From Promicromonospora sp. AC04 (GTDB taxonomy: Bacteria > Actinomycetota > Actinomycetes > Actinomycetales > Cellulomonadaceae), in NCBI RefSeq assembly GCF_003058225.1, contig NZ_QBUG01000001.1:124001-188000 (forward strand): DNA of 64,000 bases. The letters are read 5' to 3'. Within the stretch, counting starts at the first letter, position 1. Every line of letters begins with the position of its first letter. The translations under genes and the position numbers were made by a program. A model generated the notes under the pieces. It was not told the DNA's origin and ran no database searches. It worked only from the letters and a program-made list of their open reading frames with translations. Below are positions 55,858-64,000 of this stretch, in pieces.

Positions 55858-56328
55858 CTATGCCTGCGCGGCCGCCCGCTCGGCGCGTTCCGCGCGCAGC
55901 GAGGTGATGGCGCTCTCGAAGTCCTCGAGCGAGTCGAACGCCTGGTAGACGCTCGCGAACCGGAGGTAGGCCACCTCGTCGAGCTCGCGCAGGGGGCCGA
56001 GGATCGCGAGGCCCACCTCGTACGCGTCGATCTCCGCGCTGCCGTTGCTCCGCAGGGTCTCCTCGACGCGCTGGGCCAGGATCGCGAGGTCGTCCTCGCT
56101 CACGGGGCGCCCCTGGCACGCCTTGCGTACGCCCGCCGCGACCTTGTCGCGGCTGAAGGGCTCGGTGGCGCCGGAGCGCTTGACCACGGAGAGGCTCGCG
56201 GTCTCGACGGTCGTGAACCGCCGGTTGCAGTTGGGGCACTGCCGTCGGCGCCGGATCGACAGGCCGTCGTCGGCGGTCCGCGAGTCCACCACGCGCGAGT
56301 CGGCGTGGCGACAGAACGGGCAGTGCAT
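55858..56328 (-). CDS. nrdR: Transcriptional repressor NrdR
   Basis: A 156-aa ATP/dATP-sensing repressor of ribonucleotide reductase genes. The N-terminal zinc ribbon has CPFC and CPNC. The ATP-cone domain starts at [20 protein letters not shown] and includes [15 protein letters not shown]. The C-terminus reads [23 protein letters not shown] is preceded by AGGAGTGAGC. It follows the LysM gene on the same strand, as in many actinobacteria. No nrd genes occur in the window. Confidence 0.97.
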   Translation of the reverse strand: MHCPFCRHADSRVVDSRTADDGLSIRRRRQCPNCNRRFTTVETASLSVVKRSGATEPFSRDKVAAGVRKACQGRPVSEDDLAILAQRVEETLRSNGSAEIDAYEVGLAILGPLRELDEVAYLRFASVYQAFDSLEDFESAITSLRAERAERAAAQA

Positions 56329-56447
56329 GCTCACTCCTGCGTGGTCGACCACGGACCGGAGGCATCCGGTCGCGCCCCGACCGTAAGCGGGCAAACCACC
56401 CCCATGCAACATCGCCGCAACATTTGACGGCGATTTGTGGCCTCTCG

Positions 56448-56870
56448 TCACTCCTTGGGGAGCAGAAGGAGCTCTCCGACACGCAGCGTGCCCGACGACA
56501 TCTCGTTCAGGTCCTGCAGCCGCGCGACGGCGTGCCGCACGTCCTCGCCCGGCTCCGCCACCTGCTGGGCGAAGCTCCAGAGGGTCTCCCCCGGCTGCAC
56601 CGCGTGCACCCGGACCTCGGTCGGCTCGCCCGGGGAGCTGGCGACGGCCGTCGCACCCCACGTCGCCATCGGCGCGACCAGGAGCACCGCCAGCAGCACC
56701 AGCACGACGCGGCCACGCCGCGTGAGCCGCAGCCCGGCCAGCCCCAGCCGGTCGGCGAGCGTTCGCGGCTCCGTCCGCCGGTACGCCGGGACGGCGACCG
56801 GTCCGGACGCCGGCGCAAACGCCTGTCCGTAGGTCGGGGTGTACTGCCGCAGCGGGATCACGTCCCCCAT
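56448..56870 (-). CDS. LysM membrane protein, probable SOS division inhibitor (ChiZ/DivS/YneA-like)
   Basis: A 140-aa protein divergent from lexA, the position of Rv2719c (ChiZ) and DivS in relatives. The proline-rich cytoplasmic N-terminus is followed by one membrane helix ([20 protein letters not shown]) and an extracytoplasmic LysM domain ([16 protein letters not shown] through [12 protein letters not shown], about 92-140). Such proteins halt septation during the SOS response. ATG with AGGAGGGG just upstream was chosen; an in-frame ATG 21 codons earlier would overlap a LexA box. LexA boxes at 56917 and 56970 suggest control. Confidence 0.88.
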   Translation of the reverse strand: MGDVIPLRQYTPTYGQAFAPASGPVAVPAYRRTEPRTLADRLGLAGLRLTRRGRVVLVLLAVLLVAPMATWGATAVASSPGEPTEVRVHAVQPGETLWSFAQQVAEPGEDVRHAVARLQDLNEMSSGTLRVGELLLLPKE

Positions 56871-56916
56871 GGCCCCTCCTGACGAGAGTGTCTCGAATTC
56901 TTCATACACGCGTTCG

Positions 56917-56962
56917 TCGAACGCACGTACCATTGTGTAGCACGGGACACCGTCGATGTCGA
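56917..56962 (-). promoter_or_regulatory. LysM gene promoter with LexA-like box
   Basis: On the minus strand TCGACA (56957-56962), a 17-bp spacer and TACACA (56934-56939) resemble a promoter. TGGTACGTGCGTTCGA (56917-56932) lies directly downstream over the likely start site and differs from the LexA core GAAC-N4-GTTC at one base. Confidence 0.6.
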
Positions 56963-56969
56963 GACACGC

Positions 56970-57039
56970 TCGAACATTCGTTTGAGCCGAGCGAGTTTGT
57001 GATCTAGAGTGGGTAGCGCATAGGAGAACATTTGTCTGA
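56970..57039 (+). promoter_or_regulatory. lexA promoter with LexA boxes
   Basis: TTGAGC (56982-56987), 17 bp, TAGAGT (57005-57010) is a good sigma-70-type promoter. TCGAACATTCGTTTGA (56970-56985) overlaps the -35 and has one core mismatch. A weaker second site (GAACATTTGTCT, 57026-57037) lies downstream of the -10. The layout fits LexA autorepression. Confidence 0.75.
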
Positions 57040-57056
57040 ACGGGAGGGGCACGGGC

Positions 57057-57872
57057 ATGACGGGACGGGACGGGACCAGCGACACGAGAGCCGTCGACAC
57101 GGCACTCTCGGGTGTCGCCACGCTGGACGCGCCAGGCGACGGGGCGGTCGCCGACGTGCACGCGATCTCGCCGGCAGACCGCCTCACCGAGCGGCAGCGC
57201 CTCGTGCTGGACACGATTCGACAGTCGTTCGAGACGCGGGGCTACCCGCCCTCGATGCGTGAGATCGGCGAGGCCGTCGGGCTGGCCAGCCCGTCGAGCG
57301 TCAAGCACCAGCTCCAGATGCTCGAGAAGAAGGGCTTCCTGCGGCGCGACCCGAACCGGCCGCGCGCGATGGAGCTCGTCGAGCCCATGGCGGAGCAGGT
57401 CGACAAGCCGACCCGCGGCGAGATCCACTGGCCGGAGCCGCGACGCAGCGGCCAGGTCCACTGGGGCGGTTCGGTGCCCGACGACGCCAGCACCCCGCCG
57501 CCGTCGTACGTGCCGCTGGTCGGCCGGATCGCGGCCGGTGGCCCGATCCTCGCCGAGCAGGTCGTCGAGGACGTGTTCCCGCTCCCCCGCCAGCTCGTGG
57601 GTGACGGCGAGCTGTTCCTCCTCAAGGTCGCGGGCGACTCGATGGTCGACGCCGCGATCTGCGACGGGGACTGGGTGGTGGTGCGGCAGCAGAACGTCGC
57701 CGAGCAGGGCGAGATCGTCGCGGCCATGATCGACGGCGAGGCCACGGTCAAGACGTTCAAGCAGACCGACGGGCACGTGCTCCTGCTGCCGCAGAACCCG
57801 GCCTACGAGCCCATCCCGGGCGACGAGGCCCAGATCCTGGGCCGCGTGGTCGCGGTCCTGCGCAGCCTGTAA
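57057..57872 (+). CDS. lexA: SOS repressor LexA
   Basis: A 271-aa repressor-protease. Winged [43 protein letters not shown]. The self-cleavage Ala-Gly is in [10 protein letters not shown] (about 160). The Ser-Lys dyad is in [11 protein letters not shown] (Ser about 195) and ATVKTFKQ (Lys about 231). It has a 40-residue N-terminal extension and a long linker with IHWPEP and VHWGG near-repeats between the domains. ATG follows GGGAGGGG. It faces the LysM gene across a shared region with LexA boxes. Confidence 0.97.
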   Translation: MTGRDGTSDTRAVDTALSGVATLDAPGDGAVADVHAISPADRLTERQRLVLDTIRQSFETRGYPPSMREIGEAVGLASPSSVKHQLQMLEKKGFLRRDPNRPRAMELVEPMAEQVDKPTRGEIHWPEPRRSGQVHWGGSVPDDASTPPPSYVPLVGRIAAGGPILAEQVVEDVFPLPRQLVGDGELFLLKVAGDSMVDAAICDGDWVVVRQQNVAEQGEIVAAMIDGEATVKTFKQTDGHVLLLPQNPAYEPIPGDEAQILGRVVAVLRSL

Positions 57873-57886
57873 GGGGTTCGACAGGG

Positions 57887-57923
57887 TCTCGACGGGCTCG
57901 ACCATCGGTCGAGCCCGTCGAGA
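57887..57923. terminator. Bidirectional REP-like hairpin between lexA and ldh
   Basis: TCTCGACGGGCTCGACC, loop ATC, and exact complement (17-bp arms). A second, overlapping pair, CCATCGGTCG with CGACCGATGG (to 57935), could form an alternative stem. Similar GGTCTCGACGGGCTC elements are often dispersed between convergent genes in this order. Confidence 0.8.
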
Positions 57924-57973
57924 TGCGACCGATGGGCGAGCCTGGCCAGACCCATCGGGCGCGGTCCCGCCGG

Positions 57974-58963
57974 CTAGAACCCGAAGCGCTTCTGGACCGC
58001 CCGGACGCTCTCGGCCGAGGCACGTAGGCCGGCCAGCTCGTCGTCGGACATCGGGACCCGCACGTTGTCCGTGACGCCGCGCCGGTCCACGAGGGACGGC
58101 ACGGACAGGCACACGTCGCTGATGCCGTAGTAGTCGTCCAGCAGCGAGGACACCGGCATGATCCGGCGCTCGTCCTTGAGGACCGCCTCGATGATGCGGG
58201 TGGCGGCCAGGCCGACGGCGTAGTTGGTGGCGCCCTTGCCCGCGATGATCCGGTAGGCCGAGTCGACCACCTCGTGGTGCACCTCCGCGCGGACCGAGGC
58301 GTCGATCGGCCGGGCGCCGCCCACGGGCTCCCAGTCGAGCAGCGGGACGCCGCCGATCGAGGCGGAGCTCCAGAGCGCGATCTCCGAGTCGCCGTGCTCG
58401 CCGGCGATGTACGCGTGCACGTTTCCGACGGCCACCCCGCAGCGCTCGGCGAGACCGACGCGCAGCCTGGACGAGTCCAGCACCGTGCCGCTGCCGAAGA
58501 TCTGCTCGCGTGGCAGGCCCGAGATCTTGAGCGCCGCGTAGGTCACCACGTCCACGGGGTTGGTCACCATCAGGTACGTCGCGTCCGGCGCGACGTCGAC
58601 CAGGCCGGGCAGGATCTTGCGCATCAGCCCGATGGTCCCCTCGGCGAGGTCGATCCGGCTCTGGCCGGGCTTCTGCTTCGCCCCGGCGGTCACGACCACG
58701 ACGTCGGCACCCTCGCAGACCGCTACGTCGTCCGAGCCGGTCACGTGCGCCTGGGACGTGAACATCAGGCCGTGCTGCAGGTCGAGCACCTCGGCCTCGA
58801 CCTTCTCCCTGTTCACGTCGAGCAGGGCGATGGTGCGCGCCGAGCCGCGGGTGAGCGCGGCGAACGCGAGCGTGGATCCCACGGCCCCGGCGCCCACGAC
58901 CGCGAGCTTGGTGGTCCGGGAGCCGGAGGGCTGCGCGGCCTGAATGTCCGAAAGGGCTGCCAT
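57974..58963 (-). CDS. ldh: L-lactate dehydrogenase
   Basis: A 329-aa enzyme interconverting pyruvate and L-lactate with NADH. NAD motif KLAVVGAGAVGSTLAF, then ALLDVNREKVEAEVLDLQHG. The substrate loop is AGAKQKPGQSRIDL, with MVTNPVDVVTYAALKISG next. The active-site His is in IAGEHGDSEIALW. The Gln in the KQKPGQSR loop matches lactate rather than malate dehydrogenase. It converges with lexA over a hairpin and follows the helicase gene on the same strand, 77 bp apart. Confidence 0.95.
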   Translation of the reverse strand: MAALSDIQAAQPSGSRTTKLAVVGAGAVGSTLAFAALTRGSARTIALLDVNREKVEAEVLDLQHGLMFTSQAHVTGSDDVAVCEGADVVVVTAGAKQKPGQSRIDLAEGTIGLMRKILPGLVDVAPDATYLMVTNPVDVVTYAALKISGLPREQIFGSGTVLDSSRLRVGLAERCGVAVGNVHAYIAGEHGDSEIALWSSASIGGVPLLDWEPVGGARPIDASVRAEVHHEVVDSAYRIIAGKGATNYAVGLAATRIIEAVLKDERRIMPVSSLLDDYYGISDVCLSVPSLVDRRGVTDNVRVPMSDDELAGLRASAESVRAVQKRFGF

Positions 58964-59040
58964 GCCCTCAGGCTATGTGCCGGGGCTGTACGGCGTGGGT
59001 TATGCGGCGTGGGCTGTGCGCCGTCGCCGTGCGCCAGGGG

Positions 59041-61146
59041 CTAGGTGTCGAGCCTGGCGAGCGCGGCGCGGACCAGCTTCGGGTCGGTCGTGGGCCAGAA
59101 CCCGGGCATCGACCGGGTGAGGAACGACGCGTACCGCGCGGTCGCGAGCCGGGGGTCCAGGACGGCCACGACGCCGCGGTCGTCCATGCTGCGCACCAGT
59201 CGGCCCGCGCCCTGCGCGAGCAGCAGCGCCGCGTGCTGCGCGGACACCGCCATGAACCCGTTGCCGCCCGCCTGCTCGACGGCGCGGGCGCGCGCCGCCT
59301 TGACCGGGTCGTCCGGACGCGGGAACGGGATGCGGTCGATGAGCACAAGCTGGCACGACGGTCCGGGCACGTCGACGCCCTGCCACAGGGACAGCGTGCC
59401 GAACAGGCACGTGGCCGGGTCCTCGGCGAACTCGCGCACGAGGGTGGGCAGCTGGTCGTCGCCCTGCGCCAGGATCGGGAAGTCCAGCCGCTCGCGCATG
59501 GCCTCCGCCGCGGCGTTCGCCGCGCGCCGGGACGAGAACAGGCCGAGCGTGCGACCACCCGCGGCCGTGATGAGCTCGGCGATCTCGTCGAGCTGCGCCT
59601 CCGTGGTCGGTTCGCGGCCGGGAGCCGGCAGGTGCCGCGCGATGTAGAGGATGCCCTGGCGCGGGTAGTCGAACGGGCTGCCCGCGTCGAGGCCCTGCCA
59701 CGGCGGGGCGTCCTCGCCCTTCAGCCCGAGCGTTCCGGCGACCGCGTCGAACGTGCCGCCCAGCGCCAGCGTTGCCGACGTGAACACGCCGGTCGACTCG
59801 CCCAGCAGGTGCGTGCGGATCAGGCCTGCCACGTGCAGCGGCGCCGCGTGCAGCCGCGTCACGCTGTCACCGAACCCGCCCCAGGCGTTGTCCGGGCGCG
59901 AGCACCACAGGACGTCGGCCGTCGTGTCCTCGGACGCCATGCGCTCGGCGGTCTCGAAGAGCTGGAGCATGGCGCCCTGCGCCATCTTCAGCCCCGGGTC
60001 GGGCTGGCCGGCGTCCTTCCCCTTGGCGTCGTTCGGATCCGCCTTGAGCGTGCTCAGCACCTCGCGCGCGGCGTCCCGTACACCACCGACCGCCGTCCGC
60101 AGCGTGTCCGGCAGTCCGTCCGGGAACCGCTCGGCCGGGGCCGTGACCAGCAGGGTCCCGAGGTCCTGGGCCGCCTTGTCGAGGGCGTCGGTGTTGGTGC
60201 CCGCGTGCCGGCGGGCGAGCCGGGCCGCGTTCTCCACGGACGCCATGGACAGGTCCACGGTGGCCGACGACGTCACGCGGTCCGTGAGCTCGTGCGCCTC
60301 GTCCACCACGACGACGTCGTGCTCGGGGAGCACGCCGGGGCTGCCCGTAGCCGCTATGCCGAGCATCGCGTGGTTGGTGACCACCACGTCCGCGTCGCGG
60401 GCGGCGGCTCGCGCCTTGTCCGGGAAGCACTCGGCGAGCATCGGGCACTTGCCGCCCAGGCACTCCAGCCTCGTCACCGACACCTGGCGCCATGCCCGCT
60501 CCGGCACACCCGGCACCAGGTCGTCGCGGTCGCCGGAGTCCGTCTCGCCCGCCCACTCGTGCAGCCGGCGGACGTGGTCGGCGAGCGAGGCGCCGTCGTC
60601 CTTGCGCCGGCCGCGAGCGCCGCCGGAGCCGCTCGTGTCCTCCGTGCGTGGGTGGTCCTCGCCGCCGGGCAGGTCGAAGAGCGTGGGCTCGTCCGCGGGG
60701 TACCCGCCGCCGATCTTGTGCACGCACAGGTAGTTGTGCCAGCCCTTGAGCAGCGCGATGCGCGGCTCGCGGGGCAGCTGCGGCGTCACCGCCTTCGCCA
60801 CGAGCGGCAGGTCGCGGGTGATGACCTGGCGCTGCAGGGCGAGGGTCGCGGTCGAGATGATGACCTTGCTCCCCGCGGCCACCGCGTGCCGGACGGCGGG
60901 CACGAGGTAGCCGAGCGACTTGCCTGTGCCGGTGCCCGCCTGGACGAGCAGGTGCTCACCCTTGTCGATGGCCTCGCCGACCGCGACGGCCATGCGGTGC
61001 TGGCCCTCTCTGCGCCCGCCACCCAGCTGTCCGACGGCGAGGTCGAGCAGCTCCTCGACCTCGGGTATCTCCGTGGAATCGGTGCTGGCTGCGGGTGCGT
61101 CGGGAAGGCTGGTCACACGCTCGATCCTAGGCCGGACCTCCGACAT
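59041..61146 (-). CDS. DinG/YoaA-like ATP-dependent helicase (XPD family)
   Basis: A 701-aa SF2 helicase. Walker A is VQAGTGTGKSLGYLVPA (about residue 73). Four cysteines that could hold an Fe-S cluster are in NYLC (about 141) and CLGGKCPMLAEC (about 227-238). Walker B is VVVDEAHELTDR. C-terminal motifs include TLGLFSSRRAA, FGTLSLWQGVDVPGPSCQ and AQGAGRLVRS (motif VI). DinG-like enzymes unwind R-loops and G-quadruplexes. The ATG was taken; a GTG ten codons in (61116) is also plausible. No LexA box was found upstream, despite the nearby lexA. Confidence 0.94.
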   Translation of the reverse strand: MSEVRPRIERVTSLPDAPAASTDSTEIPEVEELLDLAVGQLGGGRREGQHRMAVAVGEAIDKGEHLLVQAGTGTGKSLGYLVPAVRHAVAAGSKVIISTATLALQRQVITRDLPLVAKAVTPQLPREPRIALLKGWHNYLCVHKIGGGYPADEPTLFDLPGGEDHPRTEDTSGSGGARGRRKDDGASLADHVRRLHEWAGETDSGDRDDLVPGVPERAWRQVSVTRLECLGGKCPMLAECFPDKARAAARDADVVVTNHAMLGIAATGSPGVLPEHDVVVVDEAHELTDRVTSSATVDLSMASVENAARLARRHAGTNTDALDKAAQDLGTLLVTAPAERFPDGLPDTLRTAVGGVRDAAREVLSTLKADPNDAKGKDAGQPDPGLKMAQGAMLQLFETAERMASEDTTADVLWCSRPDNAWGGFGDSVTRLHAAPLHVAGLIRTHLLGESTGVFTSATLALGGTFDAVAGTLGLKGEDAPPWQGLDAGSPFDYPRQGILYIARHLPAPGREPTTEAQLDEIAELITAAGGRTLGLFSSRRAANAAAEAMRERLDFPILAQGDDQLPTLVREFAEDPATCLFGTLSLWQGVDVPGPSCQLVLIDRIPFPRPDDPVKAARARAVEQAGGNGFMAVSAQHAALLLAQGAGRLVRSMDDRGVVAVLDPRLATARYASFLTRSMPGFWPTTDPKLVRAALARLDT

Positions 61147-61187
61147 CCACCCCACGTCGTCCACAGGGTTTCGGAGCCCGCTCGGCC

Positions 61188-62117
61188 CTACCCCTTGACC
61201 GCTCCGCCCAGACCCGCGCCGCTGAGGAACAGCCGCTGGAACGCGAGGAACAGTGCGATCGGCAGCACCGTGGAGATCGCGAGCGCCGCGAGGAACACGT
61301 CGAGCTCCAGGTAGGGGGCGATGGCGGGCAGCCGGACGGACAGCGGCTGGTTCTCCGGGTCCGGCAGCACCAGCAGCGGCCAGAGGTAGTCCTTCCACGC
61401 GGCGATCACGGCGAACACGGAGACGACGCCGAGGATGGGTTTCGACATCGGCAGCACGATGCTCCACAGCAGCCGGAAGGGGCCCGCGCCGTCGACGCGG
61501 GCGGCCTCGAAGATCTCGCGCGGGAGGCCGTCGAAGAACCGCTTGACGAGCAGCACGTTGAACGCGCTGGCGCCCATCGGCAGCCAGACCGCCCAGAACG
61601 TGTTGAGGAGGCTGACGTGCACGATCGGCACGTCGAGGATGGTCAGGTACAGCGGCACCAGCAGCACGACGGACGGCACGAAGAGCGTCGCCAGCACGAG
61701 GCCGAAGATCACGTTGCCGTACCGCGGCCGCAGCACGGACAGCACGTAGCCGCCCGTCGTCGCGACCAGCAGCTGGAAGAACCAAGCACCGACCGCGACG
61801 ATCAGGGTGTTGACGAAGTAGTGGTCGATCTCGGCGCGGCTCCACGCGGTCGAGAGGTTGGCCCAGTCGACCCCGGTGGGAAACAGGCCGAGCGGCTCGC
61901 GCAGGGTGTCCTGCGTCGGCGTGACCGCGGCCTTCGCGAGCCAGAGGATCGGCCCGAGCCCGACGAGGACGAGGGTGACCAGCAGGCCGCCCTGCAGCGC
62001 CCCGAGGCTGCCCCGCACGCTCGGCCGGCGCCGGTCGTGGGACGACACGATGCCCCGCTCGACGGCCGGCTCGGTGCGCCGGCGGGCGAGCGCCGTCGTC
62101 CGGTTGTTCGCTGCCAT
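61188..62117 (-). CDS. Sugar ABC transporter permease (MalG type, CUT1)
   Basis: A 309-aa inner-membrane permease. An N-terminal basic tail is followed by six helices starting at GGLLVTLVLVGLGPILWLAK. The EAA loop is IFEAARVDGAGPFRLLWSIV. It has the ALFVPSVVLLVPLYLTI and FNVLLVKRFFDGLPREI motifs of MalG partners. It is separated by one base from the MalF-type gene. The operon lacks its ATPase, as is usual for CUT1 systems that share a multi-use MsiK-type ATPase. Substrate unknown. Confidence 0.94.
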   Translation of the reverse strand: MAANNRTTALARRRTEPAVERGIVSSHDRRRPSVRGSLGALQGGLLVTLVLVGLGPILWLAKAAVTPTQDTLREPLGLFPTGVDWANLSTAWSRAEIDHYFVNTLIVAVGAWFFQLLVATTGGYVLSVLRPRYGNVIFGLVLATLFVPSVVLLVPLYLTILDVPIVHVSLLNTFWAVWLPMGASAFNVLLVKRFFDGLPREIFEAARVDGAGPFRLLWSIVLPMSKPILGVVSVFAVIAAWKDYLWPLLVLPDPENQPLSVRLPAIAPYLELDVFLAALAISTVLPIALFLAFQRLFLSGAGLGGAVKG

Positions 62118-62118
62118 G

Positions 62119-63090
62119 TCAGCTGCTCCAGGGTCGGGTCACGCGGAAGTAGATCGCGGACAGGACGGCCAGGACTCCCGCGAGCATCAGGCTCAGGGCG
62201 GTCGCGGCCCCGTAGTTGCCGCCGAGGCTGCTCCCGAACGCGTAGTCGTAGATCAGCATGAGGATCGTGAGGGTCGCGTTGTTGGGGCCGCCGCCGGTGA
62301 ACAGGAACGGCTCCAGGAACACCTGGGAGGTGCCGATGACCTGCAGGATCAGCGTGATGAACAGGACGCCCCGCAGCTGCGGCAGGGTCACGTGCCAGAT
62401 CTTGCGCCACACGCCCGCGCCGTCCACCTCGGCCGCCTCGTAGAGCTCGGTCCGTACCCCGACGAGGGCGGCGAGGTAGATGATGACGGTCCCGCCGGCG
62501 GCCGCCCAGGTCGCCTCGAGGACCAGGGACGGCATGGCGCTGGACGCGTCCTGGAGCCACGGGTACGGGCCGAGGCCCACCCAGCCGGCGATGGTGTTGA
62601 ACACGCCGGTGCCGGAGGGGTCGTAGAAGAACTTCCACAGCAGCACGGCCACGACGGGCGGCACGACGACGGGCAGGTACGCGAGCGCCGAGAACAGGCC
62701 CCGCATGCGCCGCACCTCGCTCATCAGGACCGCGGCGGCCAGCGGCAGCGGATAGCCGAAGACCAGCGCGAGCAGCGCGAACCACAGCGTGTTCGCAACG
62801 GCCTTGCCCAGGAGCGGGTCCTGCAGCACGAACACGAAGTTGTCGAGCCCCACGAACTCGGGGGTGGTGACGAGGTTGGTCTCCTGGACGCTCATGACGA
62901 GCGCCCGTCCGATGGGGAACCAGGAGAAGACCCCGAACACCAGGATCATCGGCAGCGCGATGATCAGGGTGCTCAGGCCGCCGTCGCGCAGCCAGTCCCG
63001 GGGCGTGCGGCGGGCGCGCCGGCGGGGTCCGGACGACGACGGCGGCTGGGCCGGCGTCGTCGTCCGGAGCGGGCTTGACAGAGTGGTCAT
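62119..63090 (-). CDS. Sugar ABC transporter permease (MalF type, CUT1)
   Basis: A 323-aa inner-membrane permease with six helices (STLIIALPMILVFGVFSWFP first). The EAA loop is LYEAAEVDGAGVWRKIWHVT, followed by LPQLRGVLFITLILQVIGT. The motif FTGGGPNNATLTILMLIYDYAF is typical of MalF-type sugar permeases. A basic, proline-rich N-terminus precedes helix 1. It pairs with the MalG-type permease encoded next and the binding protein encoded just before (two-base gap). Confidence 0.94.
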   Translation of the reverse strand: MTTLSSPLRTTTPAQPPSSSGPRRRARRTPRDWLRDGGLSTLIIALPMILVFGVFSWFPIGRALVMSVQETNLVTTPEFVGLDNFVFVLQDPLLGKAVANTLWFALLALVFGYPLPLAAAVLMSEVRRMRGLFSALAYLPVVVPPVVAVLLWKFFYDPSGTGVFNTIAGWVGLGPYPWLQDASSAMPSLVLEATWAAAGGTVIIYLAALVGVRTELYEAAEVDGAGVWRKIWHVTLPQLRGVLFITLILQVIGTSQVFLEPFLFTGGGPNNATLTILMLIYDYAFGSSLGGNYGAATALSLMLAGVLAVLSAIYFRVTRPWSS

Positions 63091-63092
63091 GG

Positions 63093-64000
63093 TCAGCCGC
63101 GGTCGAGGAGTCCCTGGACCTGGGTCTGCGCGTCGGCGAGGAGCGCGTCGATGTCCGCGTTCTCGTCCGTCAGCACGGCCTGGACCACCGGGTCGAGCGC
63201 CGCGTACACGTCCTGGGTGGCGACGGCGGGCTCGGGGATGACCGGCTGGTCGAACATCTGGTCGGTCATCGGTGCGAAGTTCTCCAGCGGGACGTTGACC
63301 AGGTCCTTGATCCAGCTCTGCTGCTGCTCGTACGTCTCGCGGTCGAAGATCGGCAGCGCGGGCGCGCCGACGGGCTGGTCGGTCTCGGCGGCGACCTCGG
63401 CCTCGGCGACCGCCTGCTCCTGGTCGGTCAGCTTGGAGATGTAGTAGAAGTCGATCCACTTCACCGCCGCCGCCTGCTCGGCCGCCGACGCCGCCGAGCT
63501 CACCGCGGCGAGCGTGCCGCCGCCGAGCGTGCCGGAGTCGTCGCCCTCCAGGGGCAGCACCGTGACGCCGTACTCCTCCGGGTCCATCTGGTTCTGCGTG
63601 AACAGGTTGGGGTAGTTGGCGCCGCCCGAGACGTACATGCCGATCTTGCCGGCGGCGAAGTCCTGGTTGATGGTGCCCCAGTCGTACAGGAAGCTCGCGC
63701 CCATGGAGTTGTCCTCCCAGCGCATCTCCCGCAGCATCTCCAGGGCCTCGACCGTCGCGTCGTTGTCGACGGTGGCGGTCGCCTCCTCACCCTCACCCTC
63801 GACGATGCGGCCGCCCAGCGCATAGGTCTCGGTGGTGAGGATCCACCCGCCGGTGTTGCTCTGCGTCATGTGGGCGTAGCCGGCCTGGCCCGTCTCGTCC
63901 GCGATGGTCTTGGCCGCCGCGCGGACCTCGTCCCACGTCGCGGGCGGGTTGTCCGGGTCGAGGCCGGCCTCCTCGAAGAGCCTGCGGTTGTAGTGCAGAC
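63093..64000 (-). CDS. Extracellular sugar-binding protein (family 1), 5' part outside
   Basis: The reading frame enters from the right edge; only the C-terminal 302 residues or so are seen, including LHYNRRLFEEAGLDPDNPPA and TWDEVRAAAKTIADETGQ, which are family 1 SBP features. Later stretches are AAGKIGMYVSGGANY and FYYISKLTDQEQAVAE. The signal peptide/lipobox lies off the window. It is the first visible gene of the CUT1 operon. Substrate unknown. Confidence 0.92.
   Translation of the reverse strand, partial: LHYNRRLFEEAGLDPDNPPATWDEVRAAAKTIADETGQAGYAHMTQSNTGGWILTTETYALGGRIVEGEGEEATATVDNDATVEALEMLREMRWEDNSMGASFLYDWGTINQDFAAGKIGMYVSGGANYPNLFTQNQMDPEEYGVTVLPLEGDDSGTLGGGTLAAVSSAASAAEQAAAVKWIDFYYISKLTDQEQAVAEAEVAAETDQPVGAPALPIFDRETYEQQQSWIKDLVNVPLENFAPMTDQMFDQPVIPEPAVATQDVYAALDPVVQAVLTDENADIDALLADAQTQVQGLLDRG

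Overview
The window is high-GC DNA (mostly G/C third positions) with overlapping ATGA/GTGA gene junctions, GTG and TTG starts, and gene families typical of Actinomycetota: DUF3040, DUF5302, SAV_6107-type HEPN, a PAC2 protein, HelR-type HelD, and the lexA/LysM/nrdR neighbourhood. The wealth of secreted glycoside hydrolases and the content of the mra cluster point to Micrococcales, most likely Promicromonosporaceae or Cellulomonadaceae. The family-level placement is inference.

Layout. (1) Positions 1-10449: two adjacent large secreted minus-strand genes, an RHS/YD-repeat protein that runs off the left edge and an upstream LamG-domain protein. They share a homologous N-terminal module. (2) 11112-20246: a putative beta-glucoside operon (GH3 enzyme, solute-binding lipoprotein, dipeptide-type ABC transporter) facing a divergent TetR regulator with a clear operator. 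(3) 20271-24546: the start of the division and cell-wall cluster (mraZ, rsmH, ftsL, ftsI) with four MraZ boxes. Facing it is a MoxR/DUF58/transglutaminase operon (24892-29563). (4) 29696-34527: DUF3040, dinB, a HEPN gene, a divergent methyltransferase, cspA and PAC2. A perfect LexA box lies between the HEPN gene and the methyltransferase. (5) 34653-38207: a signalling module (receiver-PP2C phosphatase, histidine kinase, response regulator), divergent from helR. (6) 40694-47097: serA, a sulfotransferase facing a cytochrome P450 that lacks the ExxR motif, a TRIC-like channel, and an SDR/TetR pair. (7) 47142-55300: three glycoside hydrolases (GH2-like, GH78-like, GH76), with a LacI-type operator and a sigma-70-like promoter between the last two. 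(8) 55514-61146: DUF5302, nrdR, an SOS-type LysM division-inhibitor candidate, lexA, ldh and a DinG-type helicase. (9) 61188-64000: a CUT1 sugar ABC transporter whose binding protein is cut by the right edge.

How parts work together. LexA probably controls itself, the divergent LysM protein (pausing division) and the HEPN-dinB unit (translesion synthesis). MraZ probably represses its own division operon through four 10-bp-spaced boxes. The secreted glycoside hydrolases release sugars that the two ABC systems could import, with the intracellular GH3 finishing the job. The most unusual items are the shared-N-terminus RHS/LamG pair, the P450 without ExxR opposite a sulfotransferase, and the SOS box in front of the HEPN-dinB genes. 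No tRNA, rRNA, CRISPR array or insertion sequence was seen.
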